Positions 26,490-35,795 of a stretch of 64,000 nt of DNA are shown in pieces. The number at the start of each line of letters is the position of its first letter. The first letter of the stretch is position 1. This DNA is from Qipengyuania polymorpha (GTDB lineage: Bacteria > Pseudomonadota > Alphaproteobacteria > Sphingomonadales > Sphingomonadaceae). The position numbers were made by a program, and so were the translations under genes. The stretch lies in the NCBI RefSeq assembly GCF_019711435.1, contig NZ_JAIGNK010000003.1, forward strand, positions 434,001 through 498,000. The letters run 5' to 3'. Under the pieces are notes generated by a model. The model had not been told where the DNA came from and did no database searches. It was given only the letters and a program-made list of their open reading frames with translations.

Positions 26490-26857
26490 TTGTCGGTATC
26501 GCCTTCGCCGCATTCGCCCTTTTTGGGCTTCAGCACCTCCTGCGGAAGGATGTGCGACGACTTACTCGCCCAATCGTAACGGTCGATGCAGAAGTCATAG
26601 GAAATGAGATGCCGAGTGGTTTCTGGTTTGTCGAAGGACCGACTGCACGCCTAAGTTTCGTCTACTCAGGCAGAGAGTATTCGGTGCTCCATACCTTCCA
26701 GACTCCCAGGCAAATCGGCACTATCGAGACGCTGAGCTTTCCGGAAGGCCATCCTGAAGATGCGCGCGAACCTCAGGCCTATGCGCGCGGCGTACTCTAC
26801 GCGCTTTTGCTTCTGTTCTTGGGGTTGGGTGTGGCTATTGCAAACGGCGTTGTGTGA
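26486..26857 (+). CDS. Small hypothetical membrane protein
   Basis: 123 residues with an N-terminal transmembrane helix (IVGIAFAAFALFGLQHLL) and a C-terminal one (LYALLLLFLGLGVAIANGV). The soluble middle carries ARLSFVYSGREYSVLHTF, reminiscent of DUF3592-type proteins, though the match is weak. Its composition is visibly less GC-rich than its neighbours. It overlaps the wecB stop by 4 nt, so it is probably co-translated, and it ends 4 nt before a convergent gene. Confidence 0.65.
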   Translation: MIVGIAFAAFALFGLQHLLRKDVRRLTRPIVTVDAEVIGNEMPSGFWFVEGPTARLSFVYSGREYSVLHTFQTPRQIGTIETLSFPEGHPEDAREPQAYARGVLYALLLLFLGLGVAIANGVV

Positions 26858-26861
26858 AGTC

Positions 26862-27863
26862 TCACAGGCCGTGGTAATCCCTGAACCACTGTACGAATTT
26901 CGGCACCCCCGCATCGATTGACGTGGTTGGCTGGTAGCCGATGTCGCGCTGGATGGCATCGATATCGGCATAGGTCTTCTCGACATCGCCCGGCTGCATC
27001 GGCAGCAGCTCGACCTCGGCCTTTTGGCCGCAAGCTTCCTCGATAAGCTCGATAACGCGGGTCAGCTTCTCGCTGCGATGGTTGCCGATGTTGTAGAGCG
27101 CATGCGGCTTCACGCTGCCGCCTGCCTTTTCCTCTCCGTCATCGGCAGGCGGCGAATCGAGACAGGCGACCACGCCGCTCACGATATCGTCGATGAAGGT
27201 AAAATCGCGCCACATCTCGCCGTGGTTGAACACCTTGATGGGGCGTCCGGCGAGGATGGCATCGGTGAACAGCCACAGCGCCATGTCGGGGCGGCCCCAC
27301 GGTCCGTATACGGTGAAGAACCTGAGGCCTGTCAGCGGAGTGCGATAGAGATGGGCGTAGGTTTCGCTCATCAACTCGTCCGCCTTCTTGGTCGCGGCAT
27401 AGAGCGAGACGGGATGGTCCGCGCGGTCCTCGACAGCGAAGGGCAGCTTGTCGTTGCCGCCATAGACGCTCGAGGAGCTGGCATAGACCATGTGGTCGAC
27501 CTTGCGGTGGCGGGCGACCTCGAGCAGGTTCACATGGCCCATAAGGTTCGCCTCGACATAGGCGCGCGGGTTCTCGAGGCTGTAGCGCACGCCCGCCTGC
27601 GCGCCCAGATGGATGATGCTGTCGAAGTGCTCGCCTTCGAGTGCGGCCGACAGCGCCTCCCAGTTGGAAAAATCGACCTGCTTGAAGGTAAACCGCTCGC
27701 CCGCCGACGCGGCGACATGCGCCACGCGGTCCTTTTTCAGCGAGACCTGGTAATAGTCGTTGAGGTTGTCGATGCCGAGCACCTCGTCGCCGCGCGCACA
27801 CAGCCGCTCGGCGACGGCCGCGCCGATGAAGCCTGCCGCCCCGGTGACGAGGACCCGTGCCAC
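26862..27863 (-). CDS. NAD-dependent epimerase, UDP-glucuronate 4-epimerase type
   Basis: 333-residue extended SDR protein. NAD binding is GAAGFIGAAVAERL; the catalytic triad region is ASSSSVYGG and YAATKKADE; RFFTVYGPWGRPDMA is typical of UDP-glucuronate/UDP-galacturonate epimerases (CapI/LspL). It should supply galacturonate for surface glycans. Its end is 1 nt after the upstream fabI stop on the same strand, so it is probably last in the dnaJ-yihY-fabI transcript, an odd combination. Confidence 0.88.
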   Translation of the reverse strand: MARVLVTGAAGFIGAAVAERLCARGDEVLGIDNLNDYYQVSLKKDRVAHVAASAGERFTFKQVDFSNWEALSAALEGEHFDSIIHLGAQAGVRYSLENPRAYVEANLMGHVNLLEVARHRKVDHMVYASSSSVYGGNDKLPFAVEDRADHPVSLYAATKKADELMSETYAHLYRTPLTGLRFFTVYGPWGRPDMALWLFTDAILAGRPIKVFNHGEMWRDFTFIDDIVSGVVACLDSPPADDGEEKAGGSVKPHALYNIGNHRSEKLTRVIELIEEACGQKAEVELLPMQPGDVEKTYADIDAIQRDIGYQPTTSIDAGVPKFVQWFRDYHGL

Positions 27864-27864
27864 T

Positions 27865-28674
27865 TCAGACCTTATCGAGCGCGATGTCGGGCGCGTCTTC
27901 CTGCTTCATACCCACGACATGATAGCCCGCATCGACGTGATGCGTCTCGCCGGTCACGCCCGAGGACAGGTCCGACAGGAAGTAAAGGCCCGAGCCACCG
28001 ACATCCTCGATCGTGACATTGCGGCGCAGCGGCGAGTTGTACTCGTTCCATTTCAGGATGTAGCGGAAGTCGCCGATGCCGCTGGCGGCCAGCGTCTTGA
28101 TGGGCCCCGCACTGATGGCGTTCACGCGAATGCCTTCGGGGCCGAGGTCGTTGGCGAGATACTGCACCGACGTTTCCAGCGCCGCCTTGGCCACGCCCAT
28201 CACGTTGTAATGCGGGATGACCTTCTCCGCGCCGTAATATGTCAGCGTCAGGATGCTGCCGCCATTGGGCATCATCTCGCGCGCACGCTTGGCGACGGCG
28301 ACGAGGCTGTAGGCGGAGATGTTCATCGTCATCAGGAAGTTGTCGAGGCTGGTGTCGACATATTTGCCGCGCAGCTCGCTCTTGTCCGAAAAGCCGATGG
28401 CGTGGACGACGAAATCGATCGTGTCCCAGCGTTCCTTCAGCGTGTCGAAGGCGCTGTCGAGCGCGTCCATGTTCGACACATCGCATTCGAAGACGAAGTC
28501 GCTGCCGAGCTGCTCTGCGAGCGGCGCGACACGCTTCTTCAGTGCTTCGCCCTGGTAGGAGAACGCCATCTCGGCGCCCTGCTCGTGCAGCTGCCTGGCG
28601 ATGCCCCAGGCCAGCGACTTGTCGTTCGCCAGACCCATGATGAGGCCGCGTTTGCCCTTCATCAGACCGCTCAT
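27865..28674 (-). CDS. fabI: Enoyl-[acyl-carrier-protein] reductase [NADH]
   Basis: 269 residues from ATG 28674, whose ATGA overlaps the upstream stop. The SDR-type enoyl reductase signature is visible: GLANDKSLAWGIA, VHAIGFSD, LTYYGAEKVIPHYNVMGVAK (catalytic Tyr and Lys) and NAISAGPIKTLAASGI. It catalyses the last reduction of each fatty-acid elongation cycle. The open frame continues upstream into the YihY gene but this start restores the normal family length. Confidence 0.96.
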   Translation of the reverse strand: MSGLMKGKRGLIMGLANDKSLAWGIARQLHEQGAEMAFSYQGEALKKRVAPLAEQLGSDFVFECDVSNMDALDSAFDTLKERWDTIDFVVHAIGFSDKSELRGKYVDTSLDNFLMTMNISAYSLVAVAKRAREMMPNGGSILTLTYYGAEKVIPHYNVMGVAKAALETSVQYLANDLGPEGIRVNAISAGPIKTLAASGIGDFRYILKWNEYNSPLRRNVTIEDVGGSGLYFLSDLSSGVTGETHHVDAGYHVVGMKQEDAPDIALDKV

Positions 28675-29747
28675 TCCTCGTTTCCTTCCTGCTCTTCCTG
28701 CATTTCCCGTGCGAGCTGCGCCCTTCGCCGGTCGTCGTCCTGCCCGATGGCGATCATCTCCTCTTCCGGAGTTTCCGCTAGGGCAGCATTGAGTTCCGCG
28801 CCGATAACGACCCCTAAGCCCACAAGCCAGAAAAAGAACAGCGCAATCATCACCCCGGCCAGCCCGCCATAGGTGAGGTCGTAGGTGAAAAAGTTGCTGA
28901 GCACAGCGGGCATGATGGTGGTGACGGCAATCCACCAGATGGTCGTCAGCAGCACGCCCGGCCACTTGGGATAGCGGCGGCGGCGGTATTTCGAAGGGGT
29001 CAGCGTGTAGAAGATGAGGTACAGCGAGCCGAACAGGCCGAGCGCGGGCACGATGCGTGACAATTGCAGTTCGAGCAGCCGGTCCACGAGTTCGGGGAAA
29101 TAGGCCTCGATGACCTGCTGCGCGGTCCCGATGACGAATTGCGCCATCAGGCTGAGCATCAAGAGCAGCACCGCGCCGAGGATGACGCCGGTCGAGAACA
29201 GGCGGTATTTCCAGAAAGCCTTGGTCGCTTCGGTGCCATAGGCCCGGCGCAGGATGTCGCGGATGGTCTCGACGAGGCTGCCGACAGTCCACAGTGCCAC
29301 CAGCGCTCCGGCCCACAGCAGCCAGCCCGAGCGGGCCTGGACCACATCGCGCGCCACCGGCTCGATCACATTGCCGACCACGGGGGGCAGGGCAAAGAGG
29401 ACGGCATTGATGGTCGCCGCCCGCTCGCTTTCCTCGCCGATGGCGGAAAATATCGCCGCGCCGAGGATGAAGAAGGGAAAAATCGCCAGCATCGCGAGGT
29501 AGGCGAGGTTGCCGGCGTGGATGAAACCGTCGTTATAGGTTCCGACAAGCGTGCGCTTGGCCACTTCCCATGCGCGCGTCCCCGGGCCGACATGGTTCTT
29601 GATGCGGCCGCCCAGATGCTGGGCCTCCTTCCGGCGCGCCTCGGGCGACAGCGAATGGACTTCGCGTTCCTCGGGCGGGGGAAGGGGGTGCTGGGTCAGG
29701 TTACACCTGGAGCTTGCTGCGCGGGTCGCTTTCGTCCTTCCACCCAT
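28671..29747 (-). CDS. YihY/BrkB family inner-membrane protein
   Basis: About 358 residues. The start is uncertain: ATG 29747 lies inside the dnaJ-like gene (47-nt overlap), TTG 29771 is further out, and no start codon exists between 29747 and the first membrane segment. The YihY signature [21 protein letters not shown] and about six helices are present, with [14 protein letters not shown] near the end. The C-terminal tail is acidic (QEEQEGNEE). Family proteins were once called ribonuclease BN in error; the function is unknown. Confidence 0.88.
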   Translation of the reverse strand: MGGRTKATRAASSRCNLTQHPLPPPEEREVHSLSPEARRKEAQHLGGRIKNHVGPGTRAWEVAKRTLVGTYNDGFIHAGNLAYLAMLAIFPFFILGAAIFSAIGEESERAATINAVLFALPPVVGNVIEPVARDVVQARSGWLLWAGALVALWTVGSLVETIRDILRRAYGTEATKAFWKYRLFSTGVILGAVLLLMLSLMAQFVIGTAQQVIEAYFPELVDRLLELQLSRIVPALGLFGSLYLIFYTLTPSKYRRRRYPKWPGVLLTTIWWIAVTTIMPAVLSNFFTYDLTYGGLAGVMIALFFFWLVGLGVVIGAELNAALAETPEEEMIAIGQDDDRRRAQLAREMQEEQEGNEE

Positions 29748-30687
29748 CGAGCCGCTTGGCAAGTTCGCCAAGGTCTTCCGGCAGCTGGATTTCGAGCGTG
29801 ACGAGCTGGTCGCCGCGGCTGCCGTCCTTCCTGGTGAAGCCCTTGCCCTTCAATCGCAGCACGGTTCCGCCGCTGGTACCGGGCTTGATGGTCATCATCA
29901 CCGGCCCGTCGACCGTCGGCACGCGGACCTTGCCGCCGTTTACCGCCTCGTCGAGCGTGATCGGCAGGTCGAAGCGCACATCGAACCCGTCGCGCTGGTA
30001 AAGCTTGTGGCGGTCTATCTTGATGGTGACGAGGCCATCGCCCGGGCCGCCCGGTCCCTGCTCGCCCTTGCCCTTGAGGCGCATCTGCGTGCCGTCTTCG
30101 ACACCCTTGGGCAATTTCAAATCGATGGTCTTGCCGTCGGCCAGCGTGATGCGCTGGTCCTTGAGCGTCGCTGCCTCGACGAAGGACAGGCGAAGCGTAT
30201 AGCCGATGTCTGCACCCTTTTGCGGAGGCGCGCGCCGCCCTCCAAAGGGGTCGCCGCCCATGCCGCCACCGGGACGAGCGCCGCCACGCGGGCCGCCGCG
30301 GCCTCCGCCGAAGAGGCCTTCGAAAATGTCGCCGAGGTCGACCTGCTCATTGCCGAAGCCTTGGAAGTCCTCTGCCCGGAAACCGCGCTGGCCGCCTGCA
30401 CCGCCGCGGAAACCGCCGCCACCGAAGCCGCCTCCGCCGCCCATTCCGCCGAAGGGATTGGTCGGATTGCCCTCCATGTCGATTTCGCCGCGGTCGAATT
30501 GCGCGCGCTTGTCCTTGTCGGAGAGGAGGTCATAGGCCTTGGTTACGTCGGAGAACTTCTCCGCCGCCTTGGGGTTGTCCTTGTTGCGGTCCGGATGCAA
30601 CTCCTTGGCGAGCTTGCGATAAGCGCTCTTGATCGCTTTTTCGTCGGCCGAACGCGGAACGCCGAGAGTGGAATAGGGGTCTGCCAT
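29701..30687 (-). CDS. DnaJ-class molecular chaperone (CbpA type)
   Basis: 328 residues. The J domain (1-70) holds the HPD motif in [11 protein letters not shown] Gly/Phe-rich linker (about 75-150) contains long runs of Gly with GGFGG and GGFRGG. The two C-terminal substrate domains follow without the four CXXCXGXG zinc modules, so this is a class II (CbpA-like) cochaperone that stimulates DnaK. It opens a minus-strand run with yihY and fabI. Confidence 0.92.
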   Translation of the reverse strand: MADPYSTLGVPRSADEKAIKSAYRKLAKELHPDRNKDNPKAAEKFSDVTKAYDLLSDKDKRAQFDRGEIDMEGNPTNPFGGMGGGGGFGGGGFRGGAGGQRGFRAEDFQGFGNEQVDLGDIFEGLFGGGRGGPRGGARPGGGMGGDPFGGRRAPPQKGADIGYTLRLSFVEAATLKDQRITLADGKTIDLKLPKGVEDGTQMRLKGKGEQGPGGPGDGLVTIKIDRHKLYQRDGFDVRFDLPITLDEAVNGGKVRVPTVDGPVMMTIKPGTSGGTVLRLKGKGFTRKDGSRGDQLVTLEIQLPEDLGELAKRLDGWKDESDPRSKLQV

Positions 30688-30900
30688 GGTGTGTTAGCTA
30701 GTTGCTACGCCGGATGCGCGCAAGATGCCCTCGCGCGCAGCGGGCTTTCCTACGATTGCGGGGGCGGCTAGGGGATGGGTCATGTGCTCGCTCAATGTGC
30801 CGAAAGCCGCCAAGGTTCCGCGATTTAGCCGGGAATTCGGCCTCCCGGATTATCTGCCGATGGACCGTGTTCCACGTGTTCCATCCTGTAGGAGCCTGCG
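30688..30900. other. Divergent intergenic region between dnaJ-like gene and pdxH
   Basis: 213 bp without a supported gene; short frames here are shadows. It must hold promoters in both directions. GTTCCACGTGTTCCATC around 30870-30887 contains the E-box-like CCACGTG. I see no clear terminator or repeat. Confidence 0.4.
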
Positions 30901-31524
30901 ATGAACGAGGCACAAAGCGCGATTCCGGTCACCGACCCCTTCGCCTTGTTCGAGGAATGGTTTGGCGAAGCCAAGGCGGCCGAACCCAACGACCCCAACG
31001 CCATGGCGCTGGCCACCGCCACCCCCGATGGCCGCCCCTCGGTGCGCATGGTGCTGCTGAAGGGTCACGGCTCGCAATGGGGTGAGGGCGGCGGTTTCGT
31101 CTTCTACACCAACGCCCAGAGCCGTAAGGGCGAGGAAATCCGCGCCAATATGCAGGCCGCGCTGCTGTTCCACTGGAAGAGCCTGCGCCGCCAGATCCGT
31201 ATCGAGGGCACGCTGACCGAAGTGTCGAGCGAACAGGCCGACAGCTATTTCCACTCGCGCCCGCGTGCCTCGCAAGTCGGCTCCGCGGCCAGCGACCAGT
31301 CGCGCCCGCTGCCCGACAGGCAGGTCTATCTCGACCGCGTGGCGGCGCTGGAAGAGCGTTTTCCCGAAGGCGATATCCCGCGCCCGCCGCACTGGACCGG
31401 CTTTCTCCTGACCCCGCACACGATCGAATTCTGGCGCGACCGCAAATTCCGCCTCCACGACCGGCGCCAGTTCACGCGCCCGGGCGCGAAGGAGGCGTGG
31501 TCGGATACGCTGCTTTATCCATGA
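30901..31524 (+). CDS. pdxH: Pyridoxamine 5'-phosphate oxidase
   Basis: 207 residues. FMN-dependent oxidation of pyridoxamine/pyridoxine phosphate to pyridoxal phosphate. Visible signature elements: DGRPSVRMVLLKG, FYTNAQSRKGEEI, FHWKSLRRQIRIEG, SRPRASQVGSAASDQSRPL and the C-terminal EFWRDRKFRLHDR. ATG 30901 gives a normal length. It is monocistronic as far as can be seen; a palindromic element follows before the metal exporter. Confidence 0.96.
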   Translation: MNEAQSAIPVTDPFALFEEWFGEAKAAEPNDPNAMALATATPDGRPSVRMVLLKGHGSQWGEGGGFVFYTNAQSRKGEEIRANMQAALLFHWKSLRRQIRIEGTLTEVSSEQADSYFHSRPRASQVGSAASDQSRPLPDRQVYLDRVAALEERFPEGDIPRPPHWTGFLLTPHTIEFWRDRKFRLHDRRQFTRPGAKEAWSDTLLYP

Positions 31525-31544
31525 AATCATCCGCTTCCCTCAAT

Positions 31545-31634
31545 TCCGTTCGTATCGAGCGGAGGACGCAGTCCGCAGTCGAGATACAGGCGAAATTGCG
31601 CCAACATGTCTCGACTACGCTCGACACGAACGGA
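31545..31634. repeat. 90-bp two-stem palindromic element
   Basis: Outer arms TCCGTTCGTATCGAGCG (31545-31561) and CGCTCGACACGAACGGA (31618-31634) are inverted repeats with one G:T. An inner pair AGTCGAGATA (31577-31586) and TGTCTCGACT (31607-31616) also matches except one position. The right arm supplies the GGAGG ribosome binding site of the next gene. It looks like a small non-autonomous palindromic insertion or REP-like unit; no second copy is seen in this window. Confidence 0.75.
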
Positions 31635-31641
31635 GGCCGGG

Positions 31642-32580
31642 GTGACCGATAATCGCGCCATACTAGCCCGTTCGGCAGCGATGGCCTCCATCACGGTGGC
31701 GGTCATCCTCGTTGCGCTGAAGTCGTGGGCGAGCTGGAAGACCGGCTCGACCGCCATGCTCGGCAGCCTCGCCGATTCCGCATTGGACCTCATCGCCAGC
31801 ATGGCCACGCTGACCGGCGTATGGATTGCCTCCATGCCGGCGGACGAGGACCACCGATTCGGCCATGGCAAGGCAGAGGCGCTGGCGGCGATTTTCCAGG
31901 TCATGCTGATCACGCTCTCGGCCTTCGGCATCGCGGTGCGGGCGATCAGCCAGCTGGTCGAGGGTGGACAGACCACGGCGGCGGAGGAAGGCATTGCGGT
32001 CTCGCTCATCGCCATCGCGCTGACATTCGCGCTGCTCGGCTGGCAGCGCTATGTGATGCGCCGGACGCGCAGCCTCGCGATTGCGACCGACCACCTCCAC
32101 TACAAATCGGACCTGTTCCTCAATCTCGCGGTCATCGCCGCTCTGGTGCTCGACCAATATGCCGGATTGGGCATGGCCGACCCGCTGTTCGGCCTCGCGA
32201 TTGCAGCATGGCTGGGTTGGGGCGCCTTTTCGGCCGCGCGCGATGCCGTTGACGATTTGATGGACCGCGAATGGCCCGAAGAAAAGCGGCTGGCCTTTGT
32301 CGAAGCTGCGGCGAAGCACCCCGAGCTTTCGAACCTTCACGATTTGCGCACTCGCACCAGCGGCAACCGCGATTTCGTGCAATTCCATGTCGATATGCCG
32401 CCGACCATGACAGTGGAAGAGGCGCACGACATCATCGAACGGGTGGAAGAAGACCTGTGTCGCCGCTTCCCCAACATGGAGCTACTCATCCATATCGACC
32501 CCGAGGGCCATGTCGACGAACCCGACAACCCGCTGGTCGAGGAAGATGAATTCGCCAAGCTGGAGGGCGATGCCAAATGA
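31642..32580 (+). CDS. Cation diffusion facilitator transporter (FieF-like)
   Basis: 312 residues from GTG 31642, chosen because GGAGG lies 5 nt upstream; an ATG at 31606 would start inside a palindromic element. Six transmembrane helices and a C-terminal cytoplasmic domain are visible. The transport-site residues are LADSALDLIAS (Asp, Asp) and HYKSDLFLN (His, Asp). HGKAEALAAIFQ is the conserved loop after helix 3. It should export Zn2+ or Fe2+ by proton exchange. The stop overlaps the next ATG. Confidence 0.92.
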   Translation: MTDNRAILARSAAMASITVAVILVALKSWASWKTGSTAMLGSLADSALDLIASMATLTGVWIASMPADEDHRFGHGKAEALAAIFQVMLITLSAFGIAVRAISQLVEGGQTTAAEEGIAVSLIAIALTFALLGWQRYVMRRTRSLAIATDHLHYKSDLFLNLAVIAALVLDQYAGLGMADPLFGLAIAAWLGWGAFSAARDAVDDLMDREWPEEKRLAFVEAAAKHPELSNLHDLRTRTSGNRDFVQFHVDMPPTMTVEEAHDIIERVEEDLCRRFPNMELLIHIDPEGHVDEPDNPLVEEDEFAKLEGDAK

Positions 32581-33377
32581 AGCTGCCCTATACCCATGTC
32601 GATGCCTTCGCCTCGCGCCCATTCACCGGCAACCAGGCGGCAGTGATGCCGCTCGATGCTTGGCTCGATGACGAAGTGCTGCAGGCCATCGCGGAAGAGA
32701 ACAATTTCGCTGAAACCGCCTTCGTGGTGAAAGACGAGACGGGCGAGGCCGACTGGGAATTGCGCTGGTTCACGCCGACCGAGGAAGTACGGCTCTGCGG
32801 GCATGCGACGCTTGCGAGCGGACACGTGCTGCTGGAGCGCGACGGAGGCGATGCGGTGACTTTCCGGACAAGGAAGGCTGGCGTGCTCGAAGTCCGGCGG
32901 AGCGAGGCGGGGTATGAACTCGCGCTCCCGCTCATCGAGACAAGCCCGGACGAATGGGAAGAGGCGGTCGCGCTATTGGGGGCCGAGCCGAAGGAAGTCT
33001 GGCTCAATCCCGAAGGCTACGGCGTCTATTTTTACGACAGCGAGGCCGAGGTGCTGGCACTCGACCCTGACCTCAAGGGCCTGAAAGCACTCGGGAACGA
33101 CCAGTTCATCTGCACCGCCTATGGGGAGACTACCGATGTCGTCAGCCGCGTTTTCGTGCCCGGCGGAGGGGTGGACGAGGACAGCTTCACCGGCTCGGCG
33201 CACGCTTGCCTCACCCATTTCTGGAGCGAAAAGCTGGGCCGCGACAGCTTCAGCGCCTTCCAGGCCTCGCAGCGCGGCGGTCATGCGCAATGCCGCCGCG
33301 AGGGCAACCGCGCGGTGCTCGGCGGCGAGTGCGTGACCGTGGTGGAGGGAAGCTTCTACCTGCCTTCGGAAGGGTAA
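32577..33377 (+). CDS. PhzF family isomerase/epimerase
   Basis: 266 residues from ATG 32577 (ATGA overlap). PhzF fold signature: HVDAFASRPFTGNQAAVM with the following NNFAETAFV carrying the catalytic Glu, LRWFTPTEEVRLCGHATLA, and the C-terminal EDSFTGSAHACLTHFW. The reaction is not known; members act on small metabolites. Its end overlaps the convergent serine hydrolase gene by 22 nt, which leaves no terminator. Confidence 0.92.
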   Translation: MKLPYTHVDAFASRPFTGNQAAVMPLDAWLDDEVLQAIAEENNFAETAFVVKDETGEADWELRWFTPTEEVRLCGHATLASGHVLLERDGGDAVTFRTRKAGVLEVRRSEAGYELALPLIETSPDEWEEAVALLGAEPKEVWLNPEGYGVYFYDSEAEVLALDPDLKGLKALGNDQFICTAYGETTDVVSRVFVPGGGVDEDSFTGSAHACLTHFWSEKLGRDSFSAFQASQRGGHAQCRREGNRAVLGGECVTVVEGSFYLPSEG

Positions 33378-34489
33378 AGCTCGACGATATCGGCGAGCTG
33401 CTGGAGCATGGCGATACGCTCCGCGCGGTTCGAATGGCCCAGCCGCACCACCGTCAGCCCCTGTTCGGGCGAGACGAAGACATATTGCCCCATGTGGCCA
33501 ATCTTCGAGAAGGCCGAATGCGGGGCACGGTCTGGGAAGAGCGGATGATGCGTCCCGCCTGTCGGCCGGTTGAGCCAGGTCTGGAGGCCGTATTGCGGCG
33601 ATGCGGGGCTGGGCTTGACCATCTCGGCCACCCAGCTGCGCGGGACGAGCTGCTCGCCGCGGTAGGACCCCTTGTTGCGCAGCAATTCGCCCAGCTTCGC
33701 CCAGTCGCGCGCATTGGCATGCATCAGGCTCCCGCCGATGAGCGTGCCTGCGCGGTCGAATTCTGGGACCATCGAGGTGGCGCCCAGCGGCTCGAACAGG
33801 CGGGCGTGGAGATAGTCGGACACCGCGCGGCGGCGCGCTTCGGCATGGTCGGCATCGGACAAAGTCCGCGCAGCGATGTCGGCAAGGATGACCGTCGTGT
33901 TCGATGAATATTCGAACTTCTCGCCCGGCTCGGCCTCGGGCGGTTGGGCAGTGGCGTAATCGGCCATGTCGTCGCGCCCGTCGAGGAAGAGCATGCGCAC
34001 CTCGCTGCTCTCGTAGGGCGGGTCGCCGGCTTCGGTATGTTCGAGGCCGCTGCGCATCTGGAGCAGGTGGCGCAGGGTGATGTCGGCGCGCGGGTCGCCG
34101 CTCCGCTGCCAGCGCGGGACGGGGGCAGGCTGGTCGAGCCGCAGCAGCCCGTCGCCGACCAGCTGGCCGATCATGATGGCAGTGACCGTCTTGGCCATCG
34201 ACCAGCTGATGAAGCGGGTCTCGGCATCATAGCCTTCCGCATAGCGTTCGGCGGCTATCTTGCCGTCTTTCATCACGATGAGCGCACGCGTTTCGCCGAG
34301 GCCTTCTTGTGTGAAAAGGTCGTCCACCTCGCGGGCCAGTGCCTTGCTCGGCGCGCCGGGATTCTCGGTCACCGCGGCCAGCGCTTCGGCGCTCAGTTCG
34401 GGCTCTTCGGCAGGTCCGGGACCGCCGCAGCCGACAAGGCTTGTGGAAGCGAGGGCAAGGGCGATAAGGGGGTGCGGCCGCGAGAACAT
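33356..34489 (-). CDS. Lipoprotein serine hydrolase (beta-lactamase/AmpC-like fold)
   Basis: 377 residues from ATG 34489. A lipoprotein signal ends at LVGC (residues about 18-21). The class C-type SxxK is SMAK in ISWSMAKTV; the Tyr motif is YSSNT, and HMGQY near the end may replace KTG. Family members hydrolyse esters, amides or D-peptides; the substrate is unknown. It is divergent from the small Cys-rich membrane protein with only 35 bp between starts. Confidence 0.88.
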   Translation of the reverse strand: MFSRPHPLIALALASTSLVGCGGPGPAEEPELSAEALAAVTENPGAPSKALAREVDDLFTQEGLGETRALIVMKDGKIAAERYAEGYDAETRFISWSMAKTVTAIMIGQLVGDGLLRLDQPAPVPRWQRSGDPRADITLRHLLQMRSGLEHTEAGDPPYESSEVRMLFLDGRDDMADYATAQPPEAEPGEKFEYSSNTTVILADIAARTLSDADHAEARRRAVSDYLHARLFEPLGATSMVPEFDRAGTLIGGSLMHANARDWAKLGELLRNKGSYRGEQLVPRSWVAEMVKPSPASPQYGLQTWLNRPTGGTHHPLFPDRAPHSAFSKIGHMGQYVFVSPEQGLTVVRLGHSNRAERIAMLQQLADIVELYPSEGR

Positions 34490-34524
34490 CCTCGCGTCAC
34501 TCGCATGAGGAATGTGCCCGCGCA

Positions 34525-34863
34525 ATGGCGAAAAAACGCTCTCTCCTGTCCCGCTGGTGGCTCTGGCTCGCCGTGCTGGTTGCAGCCCTGCTGGGCGCGG
34601 CATGGCTGGCCTATGGCGAGGGACTGGCGAAGACCGGCGCGGCAGGCACGGCCTATGGCGCGCGGGTGGCGTGTTCCTGCCGCTTCGTGGCGGGGCGCGA
34701 CATGGACGACTGCGCCAAGGACAAGCTCGAAGGCATGGAGATGATATCCTTCAGCGCCAACGAGACCACCAGGAGCGTGACCGCTTCCATCCCCTTCATC
34801 GCCTCCGACACGGCGACCTATCGTGAGGGCTATGGCTGCATGCTGAAGAAGTGGGAAGACTAG
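34525..34863 (+). CDS. Small Cys-rich membrane-anchored hypothetical protein
   Basis: 112 residues: basic N-terminus, one transmembrane helix ([19 protein letters not shown]), then a periplasmic domain with CSCRF, DDCAKD and YGCML, four cysteines in all. I do not recognise the family. The end overlaps the convergent fcl stop (34860-34863). The close divergent arrangement with the serine hydrolase suggests shared regulation and perhaps a shared role at the envelope. Confidence 0.7.
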   Translation: MAKKRSLLSRWWLWLAVLVAALLGAAWLAYGEGLAKTGAAGTAYGARVACSCRFVAGRDMDDCAKDKLEGMEMISFSANETTRSVTASIPFIASDTATYREGYGCMLKKWED

Positions 34864-35795
34864 GCTTCCGCCTCGAGGAAAGCGGCGTAGGCATGCCGCA
34901 ATCCTTCCTCCAGCCCGATTGACGGCGACCAGCCGAGCGCGGAAAGCTTCGTGCAATCGAGCAGTTTGCGCGGCGTGCCGTCGGGCTTCGAGGTGTCGGT
35001 CACGATGCGGCCTTCGTACCCCACCGTCGCGGCCACCTTCCGGGCAAGGTCGAGGATCGCGATATCCTCGCCGAAGCCGACATTGACGTGCGATTCGCCC
35101 GAATAATTGGCGAGCAGGAAGATGCAGGCGTCGGCGAGGTCGTCGACATGGAGGAACTCGCGCTTCGGCGTGCCCGTGCCCCAGATGGCGACTTCCGCCG
35201 CACCTGCGAGCTTCGCCTCGTGGAAACGGCGGATGAGGCCGGGGATGACGTGGCTGCCTTGCGGGTCGTAATTGTCGCCCGGGCCGTAGAGATTGGTCGG
35301 CATGGCCGAGATGAAGTCGCAGCCATATTGCGTGCGATAGGCGGCGGCGAGCTTCAGCCCGGCAATCTTGGCAATCGCATAGGCCTCGTTGGTCGGCTCG
35401 AGTGCGCCGGTGAGCAGCGCGTCTTCGGTTATCGGCTGGTCGGCATGCTTGGGGTAGATGCAGGACGAACCGAGGAAGAGCAGCTTCTCGGTCCGCTGCT
35501 GCCGCGCCGCCTCTATGACATTCGCGGCGATGGCGAGATTGTCATAGAGAAATTCGCCCGGCCGCGTGGCATTCGCCATGATGCCGCCGACCCGCGCTGC
35601 GGCGAGGATGACCGCGTCGGGCTTATGCTCGGCGAACCAGCCGCGCACCGGCGCCTGTTCGCGCAGGTCGATCGAGCGGTCGGCGGTGAGAACCTCGCAA
35701 TCCTCAGCTCCCAGCCGCCGGACCAGAGCCTTGCCCACCATGCCGCCGTGGCCCGCGACATAGATGCGCTTACCCGCCAGCGGATAGAGGCTCAC
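34860..35795 (-). CDS. fcl: GDP-L-fucose synthase
   Basis: 311 residues from GTG 35795 (GTGA overlap with gmd). SDR motifs: [13 protein letters not shown], the catalytic Ser in [14 protein letters not shown] and YAIAKIAGL with Tyr and Lys, then [11 protein letters not shown]. It performs epimerisation and reduction of GDP-4-keto-6-deoxymannose to GDP-L-fucose. Paired with gmd it forms the complete two-step route from GDP-mannose. No glycosyltransferase is adjacent. Confidence 0.96.
   Translation of the reverse strand: MSLYPLAGKRIYVAGHGGMVGKALVRRLGAEDCEVLTADRSIDLREQAPVRGWFAEHKPDAVILAAARVGGIMANATRPGEFLYDNLAIAANVIEAARQQRTEKLLFLGSSCIYPKHADQPITEDALLTGALEPTNEAYAIAKIAGLKLAAAYRTQYGCDFISAMPTNLYGPGDNYDPQGSHVIPGLIRRFHEAKLAGAAEVAIWGTGTPKREFLHVDDLADACIFLLANYSGESHVNVGFGEDIAILDLARKVAATVGYEGRIVTDTSKPDGTPRKLLDCTKLSALGWSPSIGLEEGLRHAYAAFLEAEA

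Noticed and set aside
27865-29316. Long 483-codon form of FabI
   Set aside because: The extra part is the YihY gene read in another frame; ATG 28674 with stop-start overlap gives the usual length.
30698-30913. 71-codon minus-strand frame before pdxH
   Set aside because: No start signal, unusual composition and overlap with the pdxH start; treated as non-coding.
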